A stretch of 64,000 nt of DNA from Lachnospiraceae bacterium. Its GTDB lineage: Bacteria > Bacillota_A > Clostridia > Lachnospirales > Lachnospiraceae. This document shows, piece by piece, positions 9,189-17,379 of the stretch. Numbering within the stretch: position 1 is the first letter of the stretch; each line of letters starts with the position of its first letter. The DNA is taken from NCBI GenBank assembly GCA_028694115.1, contig JAQUUB010000007.1, positions 1-64,000 of the forward strand. Direction: 5' to 3'. The notes below the pieces were generated by a model. That model saw only the letters and a program-made list of their open reading frames with translations, had not been told where the DNA came from and did no database searches. The translations under genes were made by a program, and so were the position numbers.

Positions 9189-9314
9189 TTTTTCTCCCAT
9201 CCTCCTGCTTTATCATTCAATAATTAGTAAGAAGAAGGCGCTTGCGACTTCTTCCATGTGAAACTTAGATATACTTAGTATGGTTCTTTCATGCGCTAGT
9301 ATCTCTTTTCACAT
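9189..9314 (-). repeat. Structured intergenic repeat, copy 2 (ends at MacA-like start)
   Basis: This is a 126-bp element with the same plan as copy 1. In minus orientation it begins with ATGTGAAAAGA inside the C-terminal codons of the ABC ATPase gene, has a variable inner hairpin, closes with TTTCACAT (plus 9256-9263 against 9307-9314), then the same hairpin with arms GAAGAAG and CTTCTTC and an identical 10-nt loop (9231-9254), and ends in GGATGGGAGAAAAA before the ATG. Confidence 0.75.
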
Positions 9315-10002
9315 TATCATCGTTATAAATATCAGCTTCTATTTTTCCATCTTTAATCCTAACTACACGTCTTGCTTTCGCAGCAATGTCATCATCATGG
9401 GTAATAATAATGACCGTTTTTCCACTTTTATATAATTCGTTCAAAATACCTATAATTTCTTCTGTTGAACCAGAATCCAGGTTACCAGTTGGCTCATCTG
9501 CTAAAATCACGGGAGGAGAGGCTGCTATTGCCCTTGCGATAGCAACTCTTTGCTGCTGCCCACCAGACATCTCAGATGGTTTATGATTTAGTCGATGAGA
9601 TAGGCCCACCTTTTCCAAAGCATGAATAGCAAGCTCATGTCTTTCCCTTTTTCCTATTCCACGGTATATAAGTGGTAATTCTACGTTTTCAACGGCTGTA
9701 AGACTAGGGATTAAATTAAATCCCTGAAAAATAAAACCGATCTCCAAATTACGAATGTCTGAAAGTTCATCATCTTCTAGTAACGCAACATCGGCTCCAC
9801 AGAGATAATACTTTCCACTAGATGGTACATCAAGACACCCCAGCATATTCATTAAAGTTGATTTTCCAGATCCCGAATGTCCAATAATAGCAACATATTC
9901 ACCTCTTTCTATATGTAGGTTTACATGATCTAGCGCTCTTACCTCATTCTCTCCGGGATTGTATATTTTTGACATGTCTTTAATATCTATTAAACTACTC
10001 AT
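9289..10002 (-). CDS. MacB-type ABC transporter ATP-binding protein
   Basis: This 237-residue ATPase of the LolD/MacB class has Walker [10 protein letters not shown], the signature [13 protein letters not shown], Walker [14 protein letters not shown] and an H-loop ITHDD. The start at 10002 ([10 protein letters not shown]) is chosen because GGGGA lies upstream and the conserved fold begins there. It is the first gene of the ATPase-adaptor-permease operon. The last seven codons and stop overlap repeat copy 2, giving an unusual VKRDTSA tail, so the repeat apparently rewrote the C-terminus. Confidence 0.93.
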   Translation of the reverse strand: MSSLIDIKDMSKIYNPGENEVRALDHVNLHIERGEYVAIIGHSGSGKSTLMNMLGCLDVPSSGKYYLCGADVALLEDDELSDIRNLEIGFIFQGFNLIPSLTAVENVELPLIYRGIGKRERHELAIHALEKVGLSHRLNHKPSEMSGGQQQRVAIARAIAASPPVILADEPTGNLDSGSTEEIIGILNELYKSGKTVIIITHDDDIAAKARRVVRIKDGKIEADIYNDDNVKRDTSA

Positions 10003-10054
10003 TCCATTTCCCCGTACTCTTTCTTTTTGTATTACTTTATTAATACAGTACAAC

Positions 10055-10083
10055 ATGTTACAGCATTTGGTATTAATTGTCAA
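10055..10083 (-). promoter_or_regulatory. Promoter of the MacAB-like operon
   Basis: On the minus strand TTGACA, a 17-bp spacer and TAACAT precede the ATPase gene by about 50 bp. This is a good sigma-A promoter with a weak -10. Confidence 0.6.
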
Positions 10084-10120
10084 TGCTTTTGCAATTATTT
10101 AAGAAAATCTTAAAACAGAA

Positions 10121-10160
10121 ATAAGGTATTGTTCATTTGTTATAACGAACAATACCTTAT
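10121..10160. terminator. Terminator after ribU
   Basis: A perfect 14-bp inverted repeat (ATAAGGTATTGTTC with its complement) around a 12-nt loop lies 20 bp past the ribU stop. T-rich sequence follows on the minus strand. Confidence 0.8.
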
Positions 10161-10180
10161 ATTTTCTTCAATTTTTAAAA

Positions 10181-10795
10181 TTATTTATTTCCTTTTATAA
10201 TTGGAGATATTCTCTTATATATTAAAAGGGTAATAATGACACTAAACATCGCTTTGATAAATGTAAATGGCATATTAAAAATTATTAATGCCTGCCATAG
10301 ATTTTCTATCTTTGGATTAATAACCTGATAAGCTGCAATAATTGCTTCCATGGGCATAAATGCAGTATAAACCGGATATACAAAATAGTAATTCGAAAAA
10401 ACACTAACAACAGCCATCACCACAGCTCCTACGAAAGACCCTATCAATGCACCTTTTCTATTTTTGTTCTTCTGATAAATTAATCCTGCTGTAAATACGA
10501 AGGATGCTCCAAGTATAAAATTTGATAATTCTCCTACTCCACCAGTTGTTGTCTTCATTAAGTGCAACAGATTTTTTATAAGACAAATTACGATTCCCGC
10601 CACTGGTCCTAGTGAAAAAGAACCTACTAATGCTGGCAATTCCGATAAGTCCATTTTAATGAAATTAGGCATTAATGGAACGCTGAAGTCAAAGAACATT
10701 AAAATGAAGGATATCGCAGAGAGCATACCTGTCATTGTTAATTTCCTAATATCCATTGGGTTCTGTGTTTGTTGCGTTGATTTGTAGTTACTCAT
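10181..10795 (-). CDS. ribU: ECF-type riboflavin transporter substrate-binding subunit RibU
   Basis: RibU is the membrane S component that binds riboflavin and works with the shared ECF energising module (not in this window). The 204-residue protein starts at 10795, where AAAGGAG precedes ATG. It has five to six hydrophobic segments, the KMDLSELPAL(V)GSFSLGP motif typical of RibU/ECF S components, and TGGVGELSNF. The identification is strengthened by the FMN riboswitch immediately upstream. A longer upstream reading frame lies inside the riboswitch terminator and is not coding. Confidence 0.92.
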   Translation of the reverse strand: MSNYKSTQQTQNPMDIRKLTMTGMLSAISFILMFFDFSVPLMPNFIKMDLSELPALVGSFSLGPVAGIVICLIKNLLHLMKTTTGGVGELSNFILGASFVFTAGLIYQKNKNRKGALIGSFVGAVVMAVVSVFSNYYFVYPVYTAFMPMEAIIAAYQVINPKIENLWQALIIFNMPFTFIKAMFSVIITLLIYKRISPIIKGNK

Positions 10796-10864
10796 AATTC
10801 TTTCTCCTTTTCTTTTTGCAATATTTTTGCCTTGCGTTGTGAAAAAGGAAACTCTCGTTTTCAT

Positions 10865-10895
10865 AAAAAATGCCCCGAATATTATATTCGGGGCA
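10865..10895 (-). terminator. Expression-platform terminator of the FMN riboswitch
   Basis: In minus orientation the hairpin TGCCCCGAATA/TATTCGGGGCA is followed by six T residues. Its 5' arm CCCCGAA is complementary to TTCGGGG in the 5' P1 strand of the aptamer (11041-11047), which provides a ready antiterminator pairing. Confidence 0.85.
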
Positions 10896-10914
10896 CATAA
10901 ACAAGCTTTCTATG

Positions 10915-11052
10915 TTTTCTTCTCTTATCCAGACTTTACTGTCGGTTTTGGATTCTACCAAATCAGCCATATGAAATCATATGGGTCGCGGACTTGTTCT
11001 GAACACTCAGACTTCACCGCCGGTTGGGACTTACACCCTACCCCGAAGAATT
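10915..11052 (-). promoter_or_regulatory. FMN riboswitch (RFN element)
   Basis: In minus orientation the conserved RFN blocks appear in order: TTCGGGGTAGGG, a GTAAGTCCCAACCGGCGGT-type block, AGTCCGCGAC, GCTGATTTGGT, then CCAAAACCGACAGTAAAGT and GGATAAGAGAAG. The P1 strands are at each end. A terminator follows, so FMN binding should turn ribU transcription off. Confidence 0.96.
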
Positions 11053-11090
11053 TCCTATTCAATTAAAGTAATGATTTTACTTTATGCAAC

Positions 11091-11119
11091 ATCTTACACA
11101 TTTGTTACTTATTTGTCAA
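11091..11119 (-). promoter_or_regulatory. Promoter of the ribU transcript
   Basis: TTGACA, a 17-bp spacer and TAAGAT on the minus strand place the transcription start about 30 bp ahead of the FMN aptamer. Confidence 0.7.
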
Positions 11120-13447
11120 TCACAATTTCATGGTAAGTGCAATCCTTTTCTTAGGAACATCAACAGAAATTACTTTCACTTCTACAATATCTCCTACTGC
11201 CACTGCTTCTAATGGATGTTTTATATATTTTTCAGTAATCTGAGAAATGTGTACTAATCCATCCTGATGAACTCCAATATCCACAAATGCTCCAAAATCA
11301 ATAACATTTCGAACAGTACCTTTTAATACCATGCCTGTTTTCAAATCTTTCATATCTAAGACATCGCTTCTAAGAATTGGTTTCGGCATATCATCTCTTG
11401 GATCTCTTGCTGGTTTTTCCAATTCTTTCAAGATATCCGTTAATGTAATTTCACCAATTCCTAATTCCTCAGCAAGTTTCTTTTTATCCTTTACTTTTCT
11501 TTCTAGATTGCCTATTTCTGATTGCTCTTTTGTCATAACCATTGTCTGTGCAATCGGTTTTGCATCTGCTGAATTTTCACTCATTGCTTCTAATAATGCT
11601 TTTCCCATTGCTGTATTCTGATTCTTTACAGCTATTTGTTTTTCAACTCTTTTTTGTGGCTTTTGAACTTTTTCTTTGCCTTTTTCTGCAGCTGCTTTCA
11701 TTTGTGCAACTCTTACGTCATCCATTGTAAGTTTCATTTTATCTAAAAGTTTGATTGCTGCCTCATAGGATTCCGGATGAACACTTGTTGCATCTAGCGG
11801 ATTATCCCCATTCAAAATTCTCATAAATCCTGCACATTGTTCATATGCTTTGGGTCCTAGCTTTGCAACCTTTAATAATTGTTTTCTGTTAGAGAATTTT
11901 CCATTATTTTCACGATAATCTACAATATTCTTTGCTATTACTTTGGATATTCCAGAGACATATTCAAGTAAAGATGAGGAAGCCGTATTCAAATCTACTC
12001 CTACTCTATTTACACTATCCTCTACCACCCCTGATAATGCTTCACTTAATTTCTTTTGATTCATATCATGTTGGTACTGACCTACACCGATTGATTTTGG
12101 GTCAATTTTAACAAGCTCTGCCAATGGATCTTGAATTCTCCTTGCAATCGAGGCTGCACTTCTTTGTCCCACATCAAAATTAGGAAATTCTTCTGTAGCT
12201 AATTTACTTGCAGAATAAACAGATGCACCTGCCTCATTTACAATCACATATTGAACTTTTTCAGGAATTTCTTTTAATAAATCTACAATAATCATTTCTG
12301 ATTCTCTTGATGCAGTACCATTTCCAACGGATATTAGTGTAACACCATACTTTTTGATTATTTTCTTTAGTTCTGCTTTTGCTTCTTCCACCTTATTCTG
12401 TGGCTGTGTTGGATAAATCACCTTGGTATCAAGAACTTTTCCCGTTGCATCTACTACAGCCAATTTACATCCCGTACGGAAGGCAGGATCCCAGCCAAGT
12501 ACTACTTGATTTGCAATTGGTGGTTGTAATAACAATTGCTCCAGATTTTTTCCAAAGACAGAAATTGCCCCATCTTCTGCTTTTTCTGTTAAGTCATTTC
12601 TTATTTCTCTTTCAATAGCAGGAGCAATAAGCCGCTTGTAACTATCCTCTATGGTTGCCTGCAAAATAGGCATTGTATTTTTATTATCATTTATAATAAT
12701 TTTCTTTGCTAAAAAAAGTAATATTCTATCTTCAGGTGCTTCTATTCTAATAGAAAGAATCTTCTCAGCTTCCCCACGGTTTAAAGCCAAAACTCTGTGG
12801 CCTGCAATTTTAGTAACAGGTTCTTCAAAATGATAATACATCTCATACACAGATTCTGCTTTTTCATTTTTTGCAACTGATATTATTTTTCCTTCTTGTA
12901 CCGTGATATCTCTAATATAAATTCTATAATCTGCTTCATCAGAAATTGTTTCTGCTATGATATCTTTGGCACCCTCAATTGCTTCTTCTACTGTTTTTAC
13001 TTCCTTTTCTATATCAATATAAGCCTCTGCCTCTTGTTCAATAGAGTTCGAAGTCTCTTGTGCGATGATAATCTCAGCAAGTCCTTCCAACCCTTTTTCT
13101 TTTGCAATGGTTGCTCTTGTTCTTCTTTTTGGTCTAAATGGTCTATATAAATCATCTACTACAACTAATGTTTGTGCCTCTAATATTTGTTTGCGTAATT
13201 CTTCTGTGAGTTTCCCTTGCTCTTCAATACTAGAAAGAACCTGTTCCTTTTTTTCTTCCAAATTTCGTAGATAGATAAGACGTTCTGATAAATTTCTTAG
13301 TACTTCGTCGTTTAGCGAACCAGTCACTTCTTTACGATATCTTGAAATAAAGGGAATTGTATTTCCCTCATCAATTAATTTTACAGCTGCTTCAACCTGC
13401 CATGTTTCTACATTCAGTTCTTCTTTTAGTTTTAATATAATATTCAT
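11120..13447 (-). CDS. tex: Tex-family S1 RNA-binding protein
   Basis: Tex is a large nucleic-acid-binding protein linked to transcription and RNA handling. The 775-residue product has the N-terminal Tex domain (TIPFISRYRKEVTG near residue 30), a YqgF-like nuclease fold (about 320-450, with LGWDPAFRTGCKLAVVD), helix-hairpin-helix motifs (about 480-560, DLNTASSSLLEYVSGI) and a C-terminal S1 domain (GTVRNVIDFGAFVDIGVHQDGLVHIS). The start at 13447 is chosen because GATGGGA precedes it and the family begins near MNIILKL. A strong promoter lies about 100 bp upstream. Confidence 0.95.
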   Translation of the reverse strand: MNIILKLKEELNVETWQVEAAVKLIDEGNTIPFISRYRKEVTGSLNDEVLRNLSERLIYLRNLEEKKEQVLSSIEEQGKLTEELRKQILEAQTLVVVDDLYRPFRPKRRTRATIAKEKGLEGLAEIIIAQETSNSIEQEAEAYIDIEKEVKTVEEAIEGAKDIIAETISDEADYRIYIRDITVQEGKIISVAKNEKAESVYEMYYHFEEPVTKIAGHRVLALNRGEAEKILSIRIEAPEDRILLFLAKKIIINDNKNTMPILQATIEDSYKRLIAPAIEREIRNDLTEKAEDGAISVFGKNLEQLLLQPPIANQVVLGWDPAFRTGCKLAVVDATGKVLDTKVIYPTQPQNKVEEAKAELKKIIKKYGVTLISVGNGTASRESEMIIVDLLKEIPEKVQYVIVNEAGASVYSASKLATEEFPNFDVGQRSAASIARRIQDPLAELVKIDPKSIGVGQYQHDMNQKKLSEALSGVVEDSVNRVGVDLNTASSSLLEYVSGISKVIAKNIVDYRENNGKFSNRKQLLKVAKLGPKAYEQCAGFMRILNGDNPLDATSVHPESYEAAIKLLDKMKLTMDDVRVAQMKAAAEKGKEKVQKPQKRVEKQIAVKNQNTAMGKALLEAMSENSADAKPIAQTMVMTKEQSEIGNLERKVKDKKKLAEELGIGEITLTDILKELEKPARDPRDDMPKPILRSDVLDMKDLKTGMVLKGTVRNVIDFGAFVDIGVHQDGLVHISQITEKYIKHPLEAVAVGDIVEVKVISVDVPKKRIALTMKL

Positions 13448-13480
13448 TTTTATTCCCATCTGCATGCTTCAATCATGCAT
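13448..13480 (-). repeat. Initiation-site end of the dispersed repeat at tex
   Basis: In minus orientation GCATGATTGAAGCATGC is followed by AGATGGGAATAAAA and then ATG. This matches the 3' end of the repeat before tsaD (GCATGACTTAAGCATAC, AGATGGGGATAAAT) and carries the only plausible Shine-Dalgarno for tex. Confidence 0.65.
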
Positions 13481-13544
13481 AATCGCTAGTTGAACTCGTT
13501 ATTTGTTCAATCTTCCAAACACGCCTGCTTTACAAGCCTAAATA

Positions 13545-13573
13545 ATTATATGATAAATCTGGTCAGGGTTCAA
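13545..13573 (-). promoter_or_regulatory. tex promoter
   Basis: TTGAAC, a 17-bp spacer and a consensus TATAAT on the minus strand, about 100 bp before the tex start. Confidence 0.75.
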
Positions 13574-13580
13574 GAAAGAT

Positions 13581-13609
13581 TTGAAAGAGTACTTTGAAAA
13601 TGCTATAAT
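13581..13609 (+). promoter_or_regulatory. Promoter of the DUF4190-like gene
   Basis: TTGAAA, a 17-bp spacer and TATAAT on the plus strand, 41 bp before the start codon. It is back to back with the tex promoter. Confidence 0.75.
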
Positions 13610-13650
13610 ACAAAAAGCTTATCAAACAACAGATCCTCTAGGAGGTTAAT

Positions 13651-14112
13651 ATGGATTTTAGAAACCAGGATTCATCTAATTCAAATTACAGCAACATCGA
13701 AAATAATAACGCAAATACAAACCGTTCATCTGGTGCTGGTATGGCAACTGCATCCATGGTTCTTGGTATCTTATCTCTTGCCACATTATTATGCATTTAT
13801 CCAGCTTTTATTTTAGGCGGATTAGGGATTGCCTTAGCACTATTATCACGTGGAAGAGAAAAAAAGCTTTTGTCCCAGGCTAAAACAGCAATTATTTTTT
13901 CCTGTATTGGAATTACATCTACTTTAGTAATGATCATTGTATCCATAACAATGGTATTTAGTAATCCAGAGCTTTTTAAGATGTATGAATCAATGTATGA
14001 ACAAATGACAGGCGAATCTTTTGAAGATGAGATAGGCAATTATTTACCGAAAGATTTCATTCCCCCAACAGAAGAAGCACCTTCTCAAACACAAACACCA
14101 GCAGATATTTAG
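13651..14112 (+). CDS. DUF4190-like small membrane protein
   Basis: This 153-residue protein has an Asn/Ser-rich hydrophilic N-terminus (about 30 residues) and two membrane segments (about 33-58 and 85-109) separated by the short basic loop SRGREKKLLSQAKTA, a layout typical of DUF4190-type proteins of Firmicutes. The C-terminus is acidic and Pro/Thr-rich. AGGAGG precedes the ATG and a consensus promoter lies upstream. It is followed 12 nt later by a DUF975-family gene. No molecular function is known. Confidence 0.8.
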   Translation: MDFRNQDSSNSNYSNIENNNANTNRSSGAGMATASMVLGILSLATLLCIYPAFILGGLGIALALLSRGREKKLLSQAKTAIIFSCIGITSTLVMIIVSITMVFSNPELFKMYESMYEQMTGESFEDEIGNYLPKDFIPPTEEAPSQTQTPADI

Positions 14113-14124
14113 GAGATAACAACC

Positions 14125-14874
14125 ATGAAAACAAATAATTCTACAACTGAACTAAAGGCAATGGCGAGAGAAGAACTCCTCGGAAAATATACAACAGCCA
14201 TGGGTATTTACTTTGTATTTACATTTTTTCTTATGTCTGTATCCATTCTTTCTAACTATACCATTGATGTCAACACCACGTATGGAATGATTATGAATTA
14301 TGTGATTTCCTTCATTATTTCACTTATTTCTTCTGTATTCTCCGTTGGTATTTGTCATTTTTATTTAAATATTGGTAGAACTAGAGAATACCATTTTACT
14401 GACTTGTTTTATGGCTTTAAACATCATCCAGATAAAGCAATCATAATTTGTTTCCTTATTTATATCGTAACACTACTTGTTTTCGTACCATCTATTATCT
14501 GTTACATTCTATTTGCACTAAAGCATTTTATCATCTTTTTATTATTAGGTACTTTGTTTTTACTAATAAGTATCTTCATTCTTTTTCGCTATTTATTATT
14601 GTTTGCTTTAAGTTATTATATATTAGCAGATTTCCCTGATCTTTCATGCAGAGAAATACTTGTAAAAAGTAGCGAACTCATGACTGGAAATCGCCTTCGA
14701 TATATCTATCTTCAAATAAGTTTTTTAGGGTTTATTCTCTTGGGATTTGTTTCCTGTGGTATAGCCTTTCTATGGATTTATCCATATATGTACACAACGA
14801 ATGCACTCTTCTATTTAGACCTTATGGGCGAATTAAGTAATTCTTCACCTTATAGTAATCTTTATGAATCATGA
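14125..14874 (+). CDS. DUF975-family integral membrane protein
   Basis: This 249-residue protein begins with the family's MAREELLGKY motif (residues 13-22) and has about five membrane segments spread through its length. It includes REYHFTDLFYGFK after the second segment and WIYPYMYTTNALFY near the end, both typical of DUF975 proteins. The function of the family is unknown. It is cotranscribed with the preceding gene and ends at a strong bidirectional terminator. Confidence 0.82.
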   Translation: MKTNNSTTELKAMAREELLGKYTTAMGIYFVFTFFLMSVSILSNYTIDVNTTYGMIMNYVISFIISLISSVFSVGICHFYLNIGRTREYHFTDLFYGFKHHPDKAIIICFLIYIVTLLVFVPSIICYILFALKHFIIFLLLGTLFLLISIFILFRYLLLFALSYYILADFPDLSCREILVKSSELMTGNRLRYIYLQISFLGFILLGFVSCGIAFLWIYPYMYTTNALFYLDLMGELSNSSPYSNLYES

Positions 14875-14891
14875 AATTTTGCAATCAATTG

Positions 14892-14930
14892 AAAAAGGAT
14901 TTGTGTGATTTCCCACACAAATCCTTTTTT
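14892..14930. terminator. Bidirectional terminator between DUF975 and lysC
   Basis: The arms AAAAAGGATTTGTGTG and CACACAAATCCTTTTT form a 16-bp stem with flanking T tracts on both strands. It separates convergent transcription units. Confidence 0.9.
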
Positions 14931-14941
14931 ATTTATAATGA

Positions 14942-16150
14942 TTAGTCTTCTAATCCAAATGCATCATGAGTTGCATTCATTGCTTTTTCTACATCTTGCT
15001 CATCAATTAATACTGTTACTCTTATTTCAGAAGTCGAGATCATATTAATATTAATATTTGAATTATACAGGCATTCAAACATTTTTGCAGCAACTCCTGG
15101 ATTTGACATCATACCTGCTCCTACGACAGAAACCTTTGCAACATTTCTCTTACATTCAATCTTTTGTGCCTTTAATCTTTCTTTATTTGCTTCTAATACT
15201 TCTAAAGCATCATCAGCGGAATCTTCTGGAATCGTGAAAGAGATATCCTTTGTGTTCTCACGTCCGATTGACTGAAGAATCATATCAACATTAATATTGG
15301 CTTTTGCCAATGCATCGAAAAGACGGAAGGCTACACCTGGTCTATCCTCTAATCCAATTACTGAAATTCTTGTTGCATTCTTGTCTGCTGCTACACCACT
15401 TACTAACATTCTTTCCACTTTTACATCCTCCTTAACAACAGTTCCTTCTGCTTCTGATAAGCTTGAACGAACTACTAATTGAACATTATATTTTTTAGCC
15501 ATTTCTACGGAACGATTATGCAAAACACCAGCACCCAACGTTGCTAAATCTAACATTTCATCATATGTGATTTCTTTTATTTTTTTTGCATTTTTAACAA
15601 TTCTTGGATCCGCTGTGTATACACCATCAACATCTGTATAAATTTCACAGGAATCTGCATGCAATGCTGCTGCCAAAGCTACTGCAGTCGTATCAGATCC
15701 CCCTCTTCCGAGCGTTGTATAATCATCGTATTTATTAACACCCTGGAAACCTGTAATAATAACTATTTTTCTCTGGTCTAACTCATGTTTGATTCTCTCA
15801 GAGTCAATGCGTTTTAATCTTGCATTACCATAAGTAGATGTAGTATGCATTGCTACCTGAAATGCATTCAGTGAAACTGCTGGTACTCCTAACGCATTCA
15901 CTGCCATAGCCATAAGAGCTACCGATGTCTGCTCACCAGTTGTCAATAGCATATCCATCTCTCTTTTACTAGGATTTGGATTAATGTCTTTTGCCTGTTG
16001 AATCAAAACATCTGTCATTTTTCCCATTGCTGACAAAACAACAACTACATCATCGCCCGCTTGATAAGCTTTAATACATCTTTTTGCAACATTATAAATT
16101 CTTTCCTTATCGGCAACACTTGTTCCGCCGAATTTCTTAACTACTAACAT
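14942..16150 (-). CDS. lysC: Aspartate kinase
   Basis: Aspartokinase phosphorylates aspartate, the entry step to lysine, threonine and methionine. The N-terminus has VVKKFGGTSV, and FQGVNKYDDYTTLGRGGSDTTAVALA marks the catalytic domain. Two C-terminal ACT domains (about residues 265-402) indicate feedback control. At 402 residues it is a monofunctional enzyme. It is the last gene of the operon with hom, the apgM-like gene and an ACT protein, consistent with a threonine-directed cluster. Confidence 0.96.
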   Translation of the reverse strand: MLVVKKFGGTSVADKERIYNVAKRCIKAYQAGDDVVVVLSAMGKMTDVLIQQAKDINPNPSKREMDMLLTTGEQTSVALMAMAVNALGVPAVSLNAFQVAMHTTSTYGNARLKRIDSERIKHELDQRKIVIITGFQGVNKYDDYTTLGRGGSDTTAVALAAALHADSCEIYTDVDGVYTADPRIVKNAKKIKEITYDEMLDLATLGAGVLHNRSVEMAKKYNVQLVVRSSLSEAEGTVVKEDVKVERMLVSGVAADKNATRISVIGLEDRPGVAFRLFDALAKANINVDMILQSIGRENTKDISFTIPEDSADDALEVLEANKERLKAQKIECKRNVAKVSVVGAGMMSNPGVAAKMFECLYNSNININMISTSEIRVTVLIDEQDVEKAMNATHDAFGLED

Positions 16151-16174
16151 TTGAACCTCCTCTAATTCCTTTTG

Positions 16175-17374
16175 TTATAGTAATAATTTATCTATCATCA
16201 TTGGCCCTTTTGAAATATAATTCAAAGAATCCTTTGCTTCCTTTTCATTATATTTCCATTCTTTATGAATATTCAATGTACTGTCATAGAATAAGTATGG
16301 TACTGGTTCTGCAGAATGGGTGCGGATTCTAATCGGTGTTGGATGATCTGGAAGTACTACGATACGATAATCTTCTCCTGACTTTTCTAGCTGCTCCCTT
16401 ATCAATCGGATCACTCTTTGATCAAGATTTTCTATTGCCTTTACCTTACGTTCTACACTTCCCTGATGCCCCATTTCATCCGGAGCTTCTACATGCACAT
16501 ATGCAAAATCAAAATCATCCTTTAATAATGCATCAACCGCCGCTTGTGCCTTGCCTTCATAATTGGTGTGTAAACCTCCGTTTGCACCTGGAACCTCTAT
16601 CACCTTCATATCTGCTCCAACAGCAATTCCTTTTAGCAAATCTACTGCCGATATCATTACACCCTTTTTCCCGGTCTTTTCTTCAAATGAAGTTAAAAGC
16701 GGTTTGGTTCCAGCCCCCCAAAACCAACAGCAATTGGCTGGATTTAAACCTTGTTTTTTTCTTTCTATATTAATAGGATGATCCTTTAAGATGTCATAGC
16801 TCCTCCTCATCATAGAAAGGAGCATTTCATCTTCTGGTAAAAAAGGTCCGATAACTTTACCCAAATGATCATGCGGTTGAGCTAATTCTATGACCTTTCC
16901 CTGATTCCAAATCAAGCAATGTCTATAACTAGTACCTACATATAAGTGATACTGTTCTGTATCCAATTCTTTTTTTAATGCTTCCACTAATATTGCGCAG
17001 TCTTCTGTACTGATTTCACTTGAACTATGGTCAATAATCGTTCTTTGCTCAAACGGTACATCTTCTTCCGAAAGAGTAACAATATTGCAACGAATTGCTA
17101 CATCTGTATCCTCCATGGGAATTCCGATACTTAATGCCTCTAGCGGAGATCTTCCTGAATAGTATATTTTAGGGTCATAGCCTATCACAGATAAATTTGC
17201 CGTATCCGATCCTGGTTTCATTCCCTCTGGTATTGTATTTAAAAGACCGATTTCCGATTTTTTTGCAAGTTCATCCATCTCTGGTGTTTTTGCATATTCT
17301 AAAGGTGTTAATCCACCTAATTGCTCTATGGGTTCATCTGCCATTCCATCTCCCAAAACTACCACGTACTTCAT
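16175..17374 (-). CDS. ApgM-family phosphoglycerate mutase-like protein, possible homoserine kinase
   Basis: The 399-residue protein belongs to the alkaline-phosphatase superfamily ApgM group: MKYVVVLGDGMADEP at the start, KPGSDTANLSVIGYDP (metal/Ser region), HDHLGKVIGPFLP, and late motifs YVHVEAPDEMGHQG and LPDHPTPIRIRTHSAEPVPY. Family members are called cofactor-independent phosphoglycerate mutases. Here the gene lies between hom and lysC (5 nt after hom), and homologues in such clusters have been assigned as functional analogues of homoserine kinase. No GHMP-type thrB is visible in the window, so that role is the better guess. Confidence 0.85.
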   Translation of the reverse strand: MKYVVVLGDGMADEPIEQLGGLTPLEYAKTPEMDELAKKSEIGLLNTIPEGMKPGSDTANLSVIGYDPKIYYSGRSPLEALSIGIPMEDTDVAIRCNIVTLSEEDVPFEQRTIIDHSSSEISTEDCAILVEALKKELDTEQYHLYVGTSYRHCLIWNQGKVIELAQPHDHLGKVIGPFLPEDEMLLSMMRRSYDILKDHPINIERKKQGLNPANCCWFWGAGTKPLLTSFEEKTGKKGVMISAVDLLKGIAVGADMKVIEVPGANGGLHTNYEGKAQAAVDALLKDDFDFAYVHVEAPDEMGHQGSVERKVKAIENLDQRVIRLIREQLEKSGEDYRIVVLPDHPTPIRIRTHSAEPVPYLFYDSTLNIHKEWKYNEKEAKDSLNYISKGPMMIDKLLL

Positions 17375-17379
17375 GTTAA

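Noticed and set aside
10796..10970. Longer N-terminus for ribU and a 60-codon frame upstream
   Set aside because: Both lie in the FMN riboswitch and its terminator; the start with AAAGGAG is at 10795.
13448..13465. Six-residue extension MQMGIK of Tex
   Set aside because: The extension is encoded by the repeat end that forms the ribosome binding site of the ATG at 13447.
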